DNA of 64,000 bases from CAWHJN01 sp963829705 (GCA_963829705.1 CAWHJN010000001.1:1-64000); one strand, 5' to 3'. Positions 42,878-51,866 are shown, numbered from the stretch's first letter. Translations and numbers: made by a program. The notes: a model not told the origin generated them from the letters alone.

Positions 42878-43716
42878 CGCGCTTCTTGTTGCTGCTCGTC
42901 CTGTTCACCTTCGGATGCGCGCCCGCGCAGGCCCAGAAGCCGCGTGCCTACGAAGCGTCGCTGACGCGCCTGCTCGGCGGTGTCCTCACCGAAAGCGGAG
43001 CCGTCCACTACGACCGCCTCGCCACCGGCCCGCAGCGCGCCCGGCTCGACAGCCTCCTGGCCGTCCTCGAAACCTATCCGCTCGGCACGCTCACCACCGA
43101 TGCGGCGAAAAAGGCGTTCTGGATCAACGCCTACAACGCGCTGATGCTCGATGCCGTGGCGCGGCAGAGCGGTCGAACCGATGTGCTCGGCTCCGACGAG
43201 GGCGCGGTGTTTTTCAAGACTGCCAGAAACGTCGGCGGCCTTCGCGTCACGCTCGACCAGATCGAGAACGTCATCTTGCGGAGGCAGGAGGGACCGGCAG
43301 AGGTGGTGGCGCACCGCGTGGAACGCCTCGACCCGCGCATCCACGTGGCGCTCAACTGTGCGGCGGTGTCGTGCCCGCGGCTGCGGCCGGTGGCGCTCAC
43401 GCCCGCCAACCTCGACGCCCAACTCGACGCGGGCATGAAGGCGTTCGCCGACAGTCCGAAGCACTTCGACGTGGAAGGCGGCGCCGTCCGGGTTTCGTCG
43501 CTGCTGGACTGGTTCGGCGCGGACTTCGATCGCCGTGCGCCCGCCGGTTCGTACGTCGTCCGCTTCATGTCGCCCGACCGGCCCGGTTACGCAGTGCTGC
43601 GCGATGCGCTCGACGGGAAATCGGCGGAGCAAATCCGCGCCATGAGTACCGGCGCGCGCCCTGGCGTGGTGTATTTCTACGACTGGGCCCTCAATAGGGC
43701 GTCACGAAATCGTTGA
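42874..43716 (+). CDS. Exported DUF547 protein
   Basis: 280 residues; signal peptide 'LLLLVLFTFGCAPAQAQ', possibly a lipoprotein with Cys at residue 15. DUF547 features include 'AAKKAFWINAYNALMLDAV', 'GLRVTLDQIENVILR' and 'DPRIHVALNCAAVSCPRLRPVAL', with paired Cys in the last. The family is widespread and of unknown role; the 'W-I-N-x-Y-N-A' motif suggests an ancient enzyme-like fold. It is coupled to the upstream DUF1232 gene. Confidence 0.85.
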   Translation: MTRFLLLLVLFTFGCAPAQAQKPRAYEASLTRLLGGVLTESGAVHYDRLATGPQRARLDSLLAVLETYPLGTLTTDAAKKAFWINAYNALMLDAVARQSGRTDVLGSDEGAVFFKTARNVGGLRVTLDQIENVILRRQEGPAEVVAHRVERLDPRIHVALNCAAVSCPRLRPVALTPANLDAQLDAGMKAFADSPKHFDVEGGAVRVSSLLDWFGADFDRRAPAGSYVVRFMSPDRPGYAVLRDALDGKSAEQIRAMSTGARPGVVYFYDWALNRASRNR

Positions 43717-43830
43717 GCTTTGCGTACGGGTTCGTCACTTGGGGGCATACGCAGATGCCCTTCGTGTTGTGTACACTTGATCAACGGTGCGTGTAAAGCG
43801 CATTCCTATCCCTCAAACTGAGATACTATC

Positions 43831-43977
43831 ATGCTCTGGACGATCATCATCATCCTCCTCGTTCTCTGGCTGCTCGGCTTTACCGTGTTCAACCTCGGGT
43901 CGATCATCCACATCTTGCTGGTGATTGCGGTCATCGTGCTCGTCGTGCGCCTCATTCAGGGCCGCAAAGTCATCTGA
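43831..43977 (+). CDS. Lmo0937-family small membrane protein
   Basis: 48 residues, almost entirely hydrophobic: 'MLWTIIIILLVLWLLGF' then 'SIIHILLVIAVIVLVVRLIQGRK'. This matches the short two-helix Lmo0937 family, seen in many bacteria and often linked to envelope stress. It precedes the coiled-coil lipoprotein gene by 32 bases and is probably co-transcribed. Confidence 0.82.
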   Translation: MLWTIIIILLVLWLLGFTVFNLGSIIHILLVIAVIVLVVRLIQGRKVI

Positions 43978-44009
43978 GCCTGCTCTTCCCATCTAACCCC
44001 TTTACGGTT

Positions 44010-44690
44010 ATGAAACGCAAAATATTAAGCCCGCTGTTATGCGGGATGCTGCTGCTCTCGGCGTGTGTCGAGCGCACGGAGCCGGAAGCCGTCGACTTCA
44101 ACCTCGAGCAGGAAAGTGCCGAGGTGCGTGCCGACGCGGAGCGCTCGCTCCAGGCCTTCGACGCCGAGATGGAGCAGCTTCAGGCCCGCATGGCCGATGC
44201 CTCCGACGAAGCCCGCGCCGAGATGGAGCAGGAGATGGCCGAACTCCGCACCAAACGCGACGCGCTCGCCCAGGACCTCAACGAACTGGGCAACGCGACG
44301 GCGGAGAACTTCGAAGACCTCCGCACACGGCTCCACCGCGAAGCCGCTGAACTCGACGAGGAGGTCGACCAGATGCGCTATGAAGCGGCGCAGACGAAGG
44401 AAGAGTTCGAGCAGGCCGCCAACGCCCGCATGACCGAGATCGACCGTGAGATCGACGAGATGCAGGCCGAAGCCGCCAACGCCTCGGAAGAGATGAAAGC
44501 CGAGTACGACGCGTCCGTCGCCGAGCTTCGCCAGGAGCGCGAGGAACTGGGCAACCGCCTCGCCGAACTGGGCGACAAGACCGAGGCGGAGTTCGTGGAG
44601 ATGCGCGGCGAACTCGCCGACAGCTTCGCTGCATTTGGCGCGAAAGTCCGGACGGCCACCAACAAGATGGCCAACGACCTGCGCGACTGA
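44010..44690 (+). CDS. Coiled-coil lipoprotein
   Basis: 226 residues. The lipobox 'LLLSAC' puts the lipidated Cys at residue 19. The rest is a nearly continuous, highly charged coiled coil rich in Glu, Ala and Arg ('AEMEQLQARMADASDEARAEMEQEM', 'AKTEEFVEMRGEL'-like heptads), without any catalytic motif. Such proteins may be spacers or anchors in the periplasm; function unknown. A clear terminator follows at 44713. Confidence 0.8.
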   Translation: MKRKILSPLLCGMLLLSACVERTEPEAVDFNLEQESAEVRADAERSLQAFDAEMEQLQARMADASDEARAEMEQEMAELRTKRDALAQDLNELGNATAENFEDLRTRLHREAAELDEEVDQMRYEAAQTKEEFEQAANARMTEIDREIDEMQAEAANASEEMKAEYDASVAELRQEREELGNRLAELGDKTEAEFVEMRGELADSFAAFGAKVRTATNKMANDLRD

Positions 44691-44712
44691 ACTTTTTCAA
44701 TGCTGCAACGGT

Positions 44713-44744
44713 GGGAGAGGGGTCCGAGACTCCTCTCCCTTTTT
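44713..44744 (+). terminator. Rho-independent terminator
   Basis: GGGAGAGG (44713-44720) pairs perfectly with CCTCTCCC (44732-44739), followed by five T. It ends the lmo0937/coiled-coil transcript. Confidence 0.88.
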
Positions 44745-44755
44745 CTTGTACTGCC

Positions 44756-45223
44756 ATGAACAAGATCCTGCTCGCCCTCGACCTCCACGAACCTCCCTCG
44801 ATGACGCGCGCCGTCGAAACGATGGCGCAGTCGCTTGGCGCGTCGCTCGACGCCGTCCACGTCATTCAGCCGCCCGACGTGGTGCCTTTCACGGGCTACG
44901 AAGGCCTCATCGGGCTTGAAGGTCTACCGTACACGGCCTACGACCCGGCCGTCGCGCGCGAGCGCGACGAAGCGGAAACCGATGCGTTCGAGCGCTTTCT
45001 GCTCAGTCACTTCCAGCATCCCATCCGCCACGCCATCCGCCGGGGCGACCCTGCCATCGTGATCCTCGAAGAAGCTCGCGCCCTCGACGCCGACCTCGTC
45101 GTGATGGGAAAGCGCAGGCACGGCCTCGTCGAGCGCCTGTTCGTGGGGAGCGTGGCGTCAGCGGTGCTGAAAGACTGCAAGCGCCCCGTCCTGCTCTACC
45201 CCCTCACGGACGACGGCGGGTGA
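44756..45223 (+). CDS. Universal stress protein (UspA family)
   Basis: 155 residues. Starts 'MNKILLALDLHEPPSM', as UspA domains do. The C-terminal half has 'ADLVVMGKRRHGLVERLFVGSVASAVLKDCKRPVLLYP', matching the ATP-binding G-x2-G-x9-G-[ST] motif only partly (G-K-R-R-H-G...G-S-V). It is a single-domain cytoplasmic protein. Its last 66 bases overlap the convergent dsbD gene. Confidence 0.88.
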   Translation: MNKILLALDLHEPPSMTRAVETMAQSLGASLDAVHVIQPPDVVPFTGYEGLIGLEGLPYTAYDPAVARERDEAETDAFERFLLSHFQHPIRHAIRRGDPAIVILEEARALDADLVVMGKRRHGLVERLFVGSVASAVLKDCKRPVLLYPLTDDGG

Positions 45224-47182
45224 CGCGGCCCCTGCGCCCTGGTCGAGGAACGCCACGAACGTTTCGAGGCTCGCCACGCCGCTGTGCTGCGCCACGAGCG
45301 TGCCCGCCTGCACGTCGAGGATCGCGTACGTGGGCAGCGCCACCGTGCCCGTCTGCTCCAGCTGGTAGCGGCTGAGGGTTTCTCCTTCCTCCAGGTCGTC
45401 GGTGTAGAGGCGGGCGAGCACAAAGTCGCGGGTGAAGCGCGTCTGCACCTCGGGCTGCGTGAACACGGTGGACTCCATGAAGCGGCAGTTGGAGCATGTA
45501 TAGCCGGTGAAGTCGATGAACAGCGGTTTGCCCGTTTGCCGCGCCTCGGCGCGGGCGTCGGCGAGGCCCTGCACGCCCTCGTGCCACGCCTCGGCGGGCT
45601 GCGGCGCAGTTGCGCTAGCGGCGTTGAGGGTGAAGTCGGTCGCGCGACGCGGCGGCAGGTAGGCGTCGAAGGTCCCCAGCGACGCGCCGAAGAGGCCGGG
45701 CAAGAGGTAGAGCGACACGCCGAAGAACAGCACCGCCGTCAGCAGCCGCCCCACGCCCATCTGCGGGGCGAGTTCGACGTTGCGGAGCGGCAGCTTGCCC
45801 AGCAGGTACAACCCGCACAGCGCGAACAGCACCACCGACGCTGCGATGGTGACCGGGCGCGTGAAGATTCCCCAGCCCCACAGCAGATCGGCCTGCGACA
45901 GGAATTTGAGCGCCGCCGCCAGTTCGACAAATCCGAGCGTCACCTTGAAGGCGTTCATCCACGCACCCGAGCGCGGCAGCGACTGAAGCGCCCGCGGGAA
46001 CAGCGCGAACAGCACGAACGGCAGTGCAAACGTCACGCTGAAAACGAGCATCCCGACGATGGGCTGGAACCACGTGCCTTGCACCGTCGCCGCCAGCAGC
46101 CCGCCCACGAACGGGACGGTACACGAAAACGACACGAGCGTGAGCGTGAAGCCCATGAACGCCACGCCCACGAGTCCCCCGCGCCGCTCCTCGCGGCTGA
46201 ACCGGTTGACGAGTGCATTCGGCAGTTCGAGTTCGAAGAGCCCCAGCAGCGACAGCGCGAACACGACGAAGGCGACGCCGATGAACAGGTTGACGTACGG
46301 GTTGGCCGCCACCTGCTGCGCGCCCGTCGCGCCCAGCAGCAGCGCCATCAGCACGCCCAGCCCGGTGAACGTCCCCACGATCGAAAGACCGTAAAAAAGA
46401 CTCATCCGCACGGCCTCGCCGCGGCTGTGGCTGTGGCGGGTGAAGTACGAGACGGTGAGCGGGATCATCGGAAACACGCACGGCATGAGCAGCGCGCCCA
46501 GCCCCGAGATCAGCGCGAGCAGCAGGAATCCGCTCATCCCGCCCGCATCGGCTTGGGCAGCGGGGACGGCCGCTGGGGTTGCGATGACTTCTTCTTCGCC
46601 GGCCGTCGGCGTCTGGTCGGGGAGGGCCGCGTCGCCGCGTGTGAAGTCTGGCACTGCGCCGCTGGTCGCGGGCATTCCGGCAGTTGGCGAGGCGTCGAGG
46701 TTTTTCAGCCACGCCTGCACATCTGTGCCCTGCCACGCGGCTTGGAGCGTGTGGGGCGTGGGGGGCAGGCAGATGGACTTGTCGCAGATGGTGAAGCGCA
46801 GCGCGACCTCCACCGGCTCCATGCCCGGACCCCCGCCGGAGATCGGAGCCTGAAAGACGGCTTCTTCCCGAAACAGCCGCACGGTGACGCCGAGGATAGG
46901 GTCAGGCTCGCTGCGCGGCGTCTGCTGCGCGAAGGTGCCCACGGTGACGCCCGGCGGCGCGACCGCCGAAAGCAGCAGCGGCGGGCTGGGCGGCGGCGTG
47001 TCGAGCGCGTAGAGCTTCCACCCCTCGCCGATGGTCGCGTGGACGGCCACAACGGTGTCGCCCGCGGCGCTGACGCCCACAGCAGCCTGCCAGGCTACGT
47101 GGTCGAGGGCGGGCCTGGGCATCTGCGCCTGCACCGCCGTGGGGGCGAGGAGCACCAGAAGCAGCAGCAGGCGAGTGGGCAT
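45158..47182 (-). CDS. dsbD: Thiol:disulfide interchange protein DsbD
   Basis: 674 residues. Signal peptide, then the N-terminal alpha domain with 'TICDKSICLPP' carrying its Cys pair, then eight transmembrane helices containing 'ALLMPCVFPMIPLTV' and 'SFSCTVPFVGG', and a C-terminal thioredoxin domain with 'FIDFTGYTCSNCRFME'. This is the complete three-part DsbD that carries electrons from cytosolic thioredoxin to periplasmic proteins. The start at 47182 ('MPTRLLLLLVLLAP') gives a normal signal peptide. It overlaps the convergent universal-stress gene at its 3' end. Confidence 0.93.
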   Translation of the reverse strand: MPTRLLLLLVLLAPTAVQAQMPRPALDHVAWQAAVGVSAAGDTVVAVHATIGEGWKLYALDTPPPSPPLLLSAVAPPGVTVGTFAQQTPRSEPDPILGVTVRLFREEAVFQAPISGGGPGMEPVEVALRFTICDKSICLPPTPHTLQAAWQGTDVQAWLKNLDASPTAGMPATSGAVPDFTRGDAALPDQTPTAGEEEVIATPAAVPAAQADAGGMSGFLLLALISGLGALLMPCVFPMIPLTVSYFTRHSHSRGEAVRMSLFYGLSIVGTFTGLGVLMALLLGATGAQQVAANPYVNLFIGVAFVVFALSLLGLFELELPNALVNRFSREERRGGLVGVAFMGFTLTLVSFSCTVPFVGGLLAATVQGTWFQPIVGMLVFSVTFALPFVLFALFPRALQSLPRSGAWMNAFKVTLGFVELAAALKFLSQADLLWGWGIFTRPVTIAASVVLFALCGLYLLGKLPLRNVELAPQMGVGRLLTAVLFFGVSLYLLPGLFGASLGTFDAYLPPRRATDFTLNAASATAPQPAEAWHEGVQGLADARAEARQTGKPLFIDFTGYTCSNCRFMESTVFTQPEVQTRFTRDFVLARLYTDDLEEGETLSRYQLEQTGTVALPTYAILDVQAGTLVAQHSGVASLETFVAFLDQGAGAASPAVVREGVEQDGALAVFQHR

Positions 47183-47187
47183 GATCC

Positions 47188-47226
47188 AAAAAAAGCGGGC
47201 GTCCGTGTACAACGAACGCCCGCTTT
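47188..47226 (-). terminator. Rho-independent terminator of the rpsF-rpsR-rplI operon
   Basis: An 11-bp perfect stem (AAAGCGGGCGT with ACGCCCGCTTT) and a run of seven T on the minus strand, directly after rplI and just before dsbD. Confidence 0.9.
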
Positions 47227-47247
47227 CTCTGTTGCTCGAAGAATCGA

Positions 47248-47703
47248 TCAGAGCGATTCGCTCTCCGACACGACCTTCACCTTGAACTGGCCGGTCACGT
47301 CCTTGTGGAGCTTCACCGTCGCGCTGTAAACGCCCGTGGTGCGGATCTCCTCGTCGAGTTCGATGCGGCGGCGGTCGAGGTCGAAGCCCATCTGCGCGAG
47401 CGCGTCGGCGAGTTGGGTGACGGTGACGGTGCCGAAGATGCGGTTCTCCTCACCCGTGCGGGCGGGGATGATGACCTCGACGTTCTCGAGCTGAGCGGCG
47501 ACGCGCTTGGCGCTGTCGGCGGCGGCGGCGAGCTTGCGCGAGGCCTGACGCTGCTCCTCCTCGACGGCCCGCAGCGTGCCTGCCGTGGCCAGGCGGGCCA
47601 TGCCGCGCGGGATGAGGAAGTTGCGGGCGTAGCCGTCCTTGACGGTCACCACGTCGCCCACGTCGCCGAGCTTGTCGTGCTCCTGAAGCAGGATGACTTT
47701 CAT
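47248..47703 (-). CDS. rplI: 50S ribosomal protein bL9
   Basis: 151 residues beginning 'MKVILLQEHDKLGDVGDVVTVKDGYARNFLIPRG', the highly conserved bL9 N-terminal domain that binds 23S rRNA, followed by the long connecting helix and the C-terminal domain ('RIFGTVTVTQLADALAQ'). Last gene of the rpsF-rpsR-rplI operon. Confidence 0.97.
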   Translation of the reverse strand: MKVILLQEHDKLGDVGDVVTVKDGYARNFLIPRGMARLATAGTLRAVEEEQRQASRKLAAAADSAKRVAAQLENVEVIIPARTGEENRIFGTVTVTQLADALAQMGFDLDRRRIELDEEIRTTGVYSATVKLHKDVTGQFKVKVVSESESL

Positions 47704-47764
47704 GTGTGTATGCGTTGCGCCGCCTGCCGGTTGAGCGGCCCGGCGGCAGAAAAAAGTCGGTGGA

Positions 47765-48016
47765 TTACTTGACCATGTCGGCCACGAAGGGCAGCAGCGC
47801 CATGTGGCGCGCGCGCTTCACGGCACGGGTGACCTGGCGCTGGATGTTGGCCGATACGCCCGTCACACGACGGGGCAGCAGCTTGCCTTGCTCGTTGAGG
47901 AAACGCTTGAGCAGATCCACATCTTTGTAGTCCACGTAATCGATGCCCGTGACGTCGACGAAGTTCTGTTCGTTGATGACGGGCTGCCGGTTCTGCCGGC
48001 GGGTGGCGCGTGCCAT
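47765..48016 (-). CDS. rpsR: 30S ribosomal protein bS18
   Basis: 83 residues. 'YVDYKDVDLLKRFLNEQGKLLPRRVTGVSA' and 'QRQVTRAVKRARHMALLPFV' are the bS18 signature. It binds bS6 on the platform of the small subunit; the bS6 gene is directly upstream. Confidence 0.97.
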   Translation of the reverse strand: MARATRRQNRQPVINEQNFVDVTGIDYVDYKDVDLLKRFLNEQGKLLPRRVTGVSANIQRQVTRAVKRARHMALLPFVADMVK

Positions 48017-48047
48017 ATCAGGAATGCGGTAGTGTCGTGAGGAAAAA

Positions 48048-48407
48048 TCAGGCGTCGGCCTTGGGCTGCGCGGCTTCGGTGCGGCGCTTCTCGAAGCTGC
48101 GGATCATCTTGGCGTCGAGGCGCAGCGTCATGTAGCGCAGCACGTCGTCCTCGATCTCGAGCGCGCGCTCGAGGCGCGGAATGAGCGCGCCGGGGGCGTG
48201 GAGGTACACGTTGAAGTAGTAGCCGTTGCGCTTTTTGCTGATCGGGTAGGCCAGCCGGCGGCTGCCCCAGGCTTCGCTGTGCAGAATCTTGCCGCCGTTC
48301 TCCTCGATATAGGACTGGTAACGGTCGGACAGTTCTTTGACCTGGTCCTCGTTGAGAACCGCGTTGACGATGTACGTCAACTCGTAGGTAGGTAGGGTTT
48401 CAGGCAT
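48048..48407 (-). CDS. rpsF: 30S ribosomal protein bS6
   Basis: 119 residues. 'YELTYIVNAVLNEDQV' and 'WGSRRLAYPISKKRNGYYFNVYLHAPG' identify bS6. First gene of the operon with rpsR and rplI. Unlike many bacteria, ssb is not inserted between rpsF and rpsR. Confidence 0.97.
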   Translation of the reverse strand: MPETLPTYELTYIVNAVLNEDQVKELSDRYQSYIEENGGKILHSEAWGSRRLAYPISKKRNGYYFNVYLHAPGALIPRLERALEIEDDVLRYMTLRLDAKMIRSFEKRRTEAAQPKADA

Positions 48408-48612
48408 AGTGCTCCCTGTGGTTGAGAAAAAAAGCAGCCCTCGCCCGGAAAGAGCGAGAGCAGGGAATAGCCGCTAAAGGTACGCACCGGCGCTCCCGCC
48501 CCCGAGGCGCAGACGCGGATTAACGGGCTTTACATATGGACGCGCACCCCGCGAGCCTCGCGTGCGGATCCCTCCTCGACGGCGGCACGCTGGAAATGCG
48601 AGCCCCTGAACG

Positions 48613-48646
48613 CAAAAACCCGGCAGGCTTCGAAAACCTGCCGGGT
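48613..48646 (-). terminator. Terminator of the tRNA gene
   Basis: A perfect 10-bp stem (ACCCGGCAGG with CCTGCCGGGT) followed on the minus strand by five T, directly after the tRNA. Confidence 0.9.
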
Positions 48647-48657
48647 CTGCCAGTGCG

Positions 48658-48731
48658 TGGCGTGGGAGAGACTTGAACTCTCGACCTTACGATTATGAGT
48701 CGTACGCTCTAACCAGCTGAGCTACCACGCC
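48658..48731 (-). tRNA. tRNA with CAU anticodon (Met, or Ile if lysidine-modified)
   Basis: The minus strand folds as a full cloverleaf: acceptor GGCGTGG with CCACGCC, D arm with AGCTCAGCTGGTTAGAGC, anticodon stem TACGA-CTCATAA-TCGTA and T arm with GAGTTCAAGTCTC. The CCA end is not encoded. The first base pair is G-C with a normal acceptor, so it is not the initiator tRNA. Elongator Met and Ile2 cannot be told apart with confidence. Confidence 0.9.
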
Positions 48732-48939
48732 GTGTGGCCGGGCAAGATACGGTTCTCTCTGGGGCAGGAGCAACGTGGCGGCGGTCTGCAAACCGTGAGC
48801 GATTGGCGAAGACGCGGCGCACACGCGGACGGGCACTGTCACCCCCGTGCGCTGAGATCGGGTGGCACCTGCGTGGGGGGAGGACGTTGGAGGGGACGAA
48901 GCAGCACGTCTCCCATCTCTACCCTCTAACCTCTCCTAC

Positions 48940-50082
48940 ATGATCATCGGGCAGGAACGGGTTCTCGAAACCCTGCACCGCGCCATCGCCGCCGACCGGG
49001 TGGCGCACGCCTACCTCTTCCACGGCCCCGACGGCGTGGGCAAGCGAGCGGTGGGGCTGTACTTCGCGCAGGCGCTCTTGTGCGAAAAGGGCGGCCCCGC
49101 GCCCTGCGGTGTGTGTTCGAGTTGCACCCGGGCAGCGCGGCTGATCCACCCGGATCTGCACGTGCTCTTCCCGTATCCCAACGACGTGACGGACGCCGAC
49201 CTCGCCGAGCGGCGGGCACTCCTGGCGCAGAACCCGTATGCCGTCATCGACTTCGTGCGGCGACCCTCGCTCACCGACCCGGCAAAGACATCCAACAAGC
49301 AGGCGTTCTACTCGATTGCGCGCATCCACGAGGAGGTCCACCGCCCGATGAGCTTCAAGCCCGTCGAGGGCCGCTACAAAGTCTCGGTGATCGCCGACGC
49401 CGACGAGATGCGCGTCGAGGCAGCCAATGCATTCCTCAAAGTATTGGAGGAGCCGACGCCGCAGACCGTCTTCATCCTCACCACCACGCGCCCCGATCGG
49501 CTGCTGCCGACGGTCGCGTCGCGCTGCCAGAAACTGCGCTTCGATACGCTCGACGACGACGCCATCGCCGAGGCGCTCGTCGAGCGCGAGGGCGCCGACC
49601 CCACGCAGGCCCGCCTCGTCGCCCGCATGGCCGACGGCTCGTACGCGCAGGCGCTCGACCTCATCGGGCACGACGATCTGATGGCGCAGCGCGGGCAGGT
49701 CGTCGCCTTTCTGCGCCACGCCTACGTAGGCGGGCCAGACGTGACGCTCGATGTCGAAACCTTCAGCGCGTTGGGGCGCGAGCAGGCCAAGGCGCTCCTC
49801 GGGCTGCTGCTGCGCTGGACGCGCGACCTGCTGCTCTACCGCACGCTCGGCGACGCAGCCCCGCTCGTCAACGTCGACCAGGCAGAATCCATCGCCCTGT
49901 TCTGTCGTAACCTGCCCGGTGCCGACCTCGAAGGCATGGCGCGGCTCGCCGAGGAAGCCCTCGATTTGCTCGAGCGCAACACGAGCGCCCGCCTCGTCTT
50001 CCAGGTGCTCGCGGCCCGCCTCCACGCGGCCATGCGCGGTTCCGCGCCCGTGCCGCTCTTCGTCCCTCTCGCTGACGCTTGA
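48940..50082 (+). CDS. holB: DNA polymerase III subunit delta'
   Basis: 380 residues. Starts 'MIIGQERVLETLHRAIAADRVAHAYLFHGPDGVGKR', with the Walker A loop, then the zinc module 'CGVCSSC', and 'DADEMRVEAANAFLKVLEEPTPQTVFILTTTRPDRLLPTVASRCQ', the sensor region with the SRC motif shared by DnaX and HolB. It is part of the clamp loader. The start at 48940 matches the family; an upstream in-frame start would add a non-conserved leader. Confidence 0.93.
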   Translation: MIIGQERVLETLHRAIAADRVAHAYLFHGPDGVGKRAVGLYFAQALLCEKGGPAPCGVCSSCTRAARLIHPDLHVLFPYPNDVTDADLAERRALLAQNPYAVIDFVRRPSLTDPAKTSNKQAFYSIARIHEEVHRPMSFKPVEGRYKVSVIADADEMRVEAANAFLKVLEEPTPQTVFILTTTRPDRLLPTVASRCQKLRFDTLDDDAIAEALVEREGADPTQARLVARMADGSYAQALDLIGHDDLMAQRGQVVAFLRHAYVGGPDVTLDVETFSALGREQAKALLGLLLRWTRDLLLYRTLGDAAPLVNVDQAESIALFCRNLPGADLEGMARLAEEALDLLERNTSARLVFQVLAARLHAAMRGSAPVPLFVPLADA

Positions 50083-50093
50083 TTTTCTCTGTT

Positions 50094-51092
50094 ATGGCCT
50101 GTGGTTCTGGTGGTTCTTGTGGTTCGGGTGGAGCAGGTGGATGCAGTTCGGGCGCGTGCGGCACGTCGGCGTGCCCGTCGCTGCAAGCCCACGACTGGCT
50201 CACGGACATGGGCATCACCTCGCCCACGCGTACCTTCGACGCCGTCGAGGTGCAGTTCAAGGGCGGCAGGAAGGCATTCTACCATGTCCCGCCCGACGTG
50301 GACGCGCATACAGGCGACCTCGTCATCGTCGAGGCCGACCGGGGCGTCGATTGCGGGCACGTACACCTGAGTGGCGAGATGGCGCGGCTGCGCTACAAAT
50401 CCCACACGCCTGCCGAGGGTGAGCGCCTGCCCAACGTCATCCGGCGCGGCACGGCGGAGGACTGGGATCGGTGGGAGGACAACCGTAGCGGCGAGGGCGA
50501 GGCGTTCCAGCACTGCCGGGGGGCCATCGGCGCGCTGGATTTGCCGATGAAGCTCACCGATGCCGAGTGGCAGTTCGACCGCAAGAAGATCACGTTCTAC
50601 TTTACCGCCGAGCAGCGCGTGGATTTCCGCCAGCTTGTGCGCGACCTCGCGGGTCACTTCCGCACGCGCGTGGAGTTGCGCCAGATCGGTGCGCGCGACG
50701 GGGCGGCCCGCATCGGCGGCATCGGCTCATGCGGGCGCGAGCTGTGCTGCTCGACGTGGCTGACCGAGTTCAAGCCCGTCTCCACGCAGGCCGCCCGCGC
50801 TCAGCATCTGCCTTTGAATCCCACACGCCTCAGCGGGCAGTGCGGTCGCCTCAAGTGCTGCCTCAACTACGAATTGGAGCAGTACATGCGCGCGCTCAAA
50901 GAATTCCCGCGTTCGGGCACGGCGGTAAAGACCGACCACGGCAGCGGCCGCGTCACCCAGGTGGATATTTTCAAGCGCCTCGTATGGGTCGAGTACGAAG
51001 ACAAAACGTGGACGGAATTCCGCGTCGAGGAAATCCAGTCGTTCATCGTCAAGAAATCCCCGCCCCGCCACAAACTGCCACCTGGTCAGTGA
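50094..51092 (+). CDS. RicT/PSP1-family protein with Cys/Gly-rich N-terminus
   Basis: 332 residues. Central PSP1 domain 'FDAVEVQFKGGRKAFYHVPPDVDAHTGDLVIVEAD..DCGHV'. The second half has two Cys pairs, 'GSCGRELCCSTWL' and 'SGQCGRLKCCLNYE', which bind an iron-sulfur cluster in Bacillus RicT (YaaT), a protein that affects RNase Y activity. Here the N-terminal 30 residues ('MACGSGGSCGSGGAGGCSSGACGTSAC') add six more Cys. The gene follows holB at 11 bases, the same neighbourhood as in Firmicutes, so they form an operon. Confidence 0.85.
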   Translation: MACGSGGSCGSGGAGGCSSGACGTSACPSLQAHDWLTDMGITSPTRTFDAVEVQFKGGRKAFYHVPPDVDAHTGDLVIVEADRGVDCGHVHLSGEMARLRYKSHTPAEGERLPNVIRRGTAEDWDRWEDNRSGEGEAFQHCRGAIGALDLPMKLTDAEWQFDRKKITFYFTAEQRVDFRQLVRDLAGHFRTRVELRQIGARDGAARIGGIGSCGRELCCSTWLTEFKPVSTQAARAQHLPLNPTRLSGQCGRLKCCLNYELEQYMRALKEFPRSGTAVKTDHGSGRVTQVDIFKRLVWVEYEDKTWTEFRVEEIQSFIVKKSPPRHKLPPGQ

Positions 51093-51158
51093 GCTATAGT
51101 TGGTGAAGGCGAGGGTCGATGGGCGGCTCTGTACGCGCTCGTCATCCTTCATCCCCAA

Positions 51159-51617
51159 TCATTCCATCGCGCAATCGTCGCGGCGGCGGGTGTCGAGGAT
51201 CTGGAGGATCTTCCAGCCGTCGGCGGTGCGGACGAGGGTGAACTGGTTGGTGCCGCAGTGGCTGAACGCGCCGTTGTAGTAAAAGCGGTAGGGCGTCCAC
51301 GCCATCGCCATGGTGCCGTCCACACGCAGTTCTACGTCGTAGAGTTTCTCGTTGAGCGAACCTGCGGGCGCATCGGCCACGCTCGTTTTGAACGCCGCAA
51401 AGGGCGTCGTGATGACGACCGGCGTGCCGTCGGGCTGGATGGCCGTCGTCATCAGGCGGGCCTGCGGGTGCAGCGTGGCCGCGAGGCGGGTGCTGTCGGA
51501 GGCCAGCATCGCCTCGAAGAGTTCGGTGACCGTGGCCATCGGCTCATCGACCGCGTTCTGGGCAGACGTGGCCGGTGCGAGGGCGAGCAGGAGGGCAAAA
51601 AGAGCAGCGGGGCGCAT
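51159..51617 (-). CDS. Exported NTF2-like (SnoaL/DUF4440-type) protein
   Basis: 152 residues; signal peptide 'ALFALLLALAPATSAQ'. The mature part has the NTF2-like cone fold: 'TVTELFEAMLASDSTRLAATLHPQARLMTT', then 'VELRVDGTMAMAWTPYRFYYNG' and 'HCGTNQFTLVRTADGWKILQILDTRR'. Proteins of this kind bind small ligands or are enzymes; no catalytic pair can be named. It is convergent with the RicT gene. Confidence 0.8.
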   Translation of the reverse strand: MRPAALFALLLALAPATSAQNAVDEPMATVTELFEAMLASDSTRLAATLHPQARLMTTAIQPDGTPVVITTPFAAFKTSVADAPAGSLNEKLYDVELRVDGTMAMAWTPYRFYYNGAFSHCGTNQFTLVRTADGWKILQILDTRRRDDCAME

Positions 51618-51676
51618 GGCGTGGAGAGGAGAAAAGGGCCCCTCTCTACGCGACGCGCCCGGCGGCGTTGCACTCT

Positions 51677-51784
51677 TCAGGGCAGCAACCCGAAAACCAC
51701 CAGAACGACGAACGAAACGAAGCTGGCGACGACGCTCAGAAACGTGATGGAGCGTGTGACGGGCGAATGGATGGAGCGAAGCAT
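51677..51784 (-). CDS. Possible 35-residue single-helix membrane protein
   Basis: A short frame 'MLRSIHSPVTRSITFL..' with one hydrophobic helix ('FLSVVASFVSFVVLVVFGLLP'). It lies between the NTF2-like gene and ggt. The pattern is like many small membrane proteins, but it could be chance. Confidence 0.35.
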   Translation of the reverse strand: MLRSIHSPVTRSITFLSVVASFVSFVVLVVFGLLP

Positions 51785-51866
51785 GGTCGTGTTTCTTACA
51801 GAGGGTAAGACTGACATATACTGTCCCTATCGTCCATCGAATCTCCGGGTTAAGCCTCTCTTCGCC

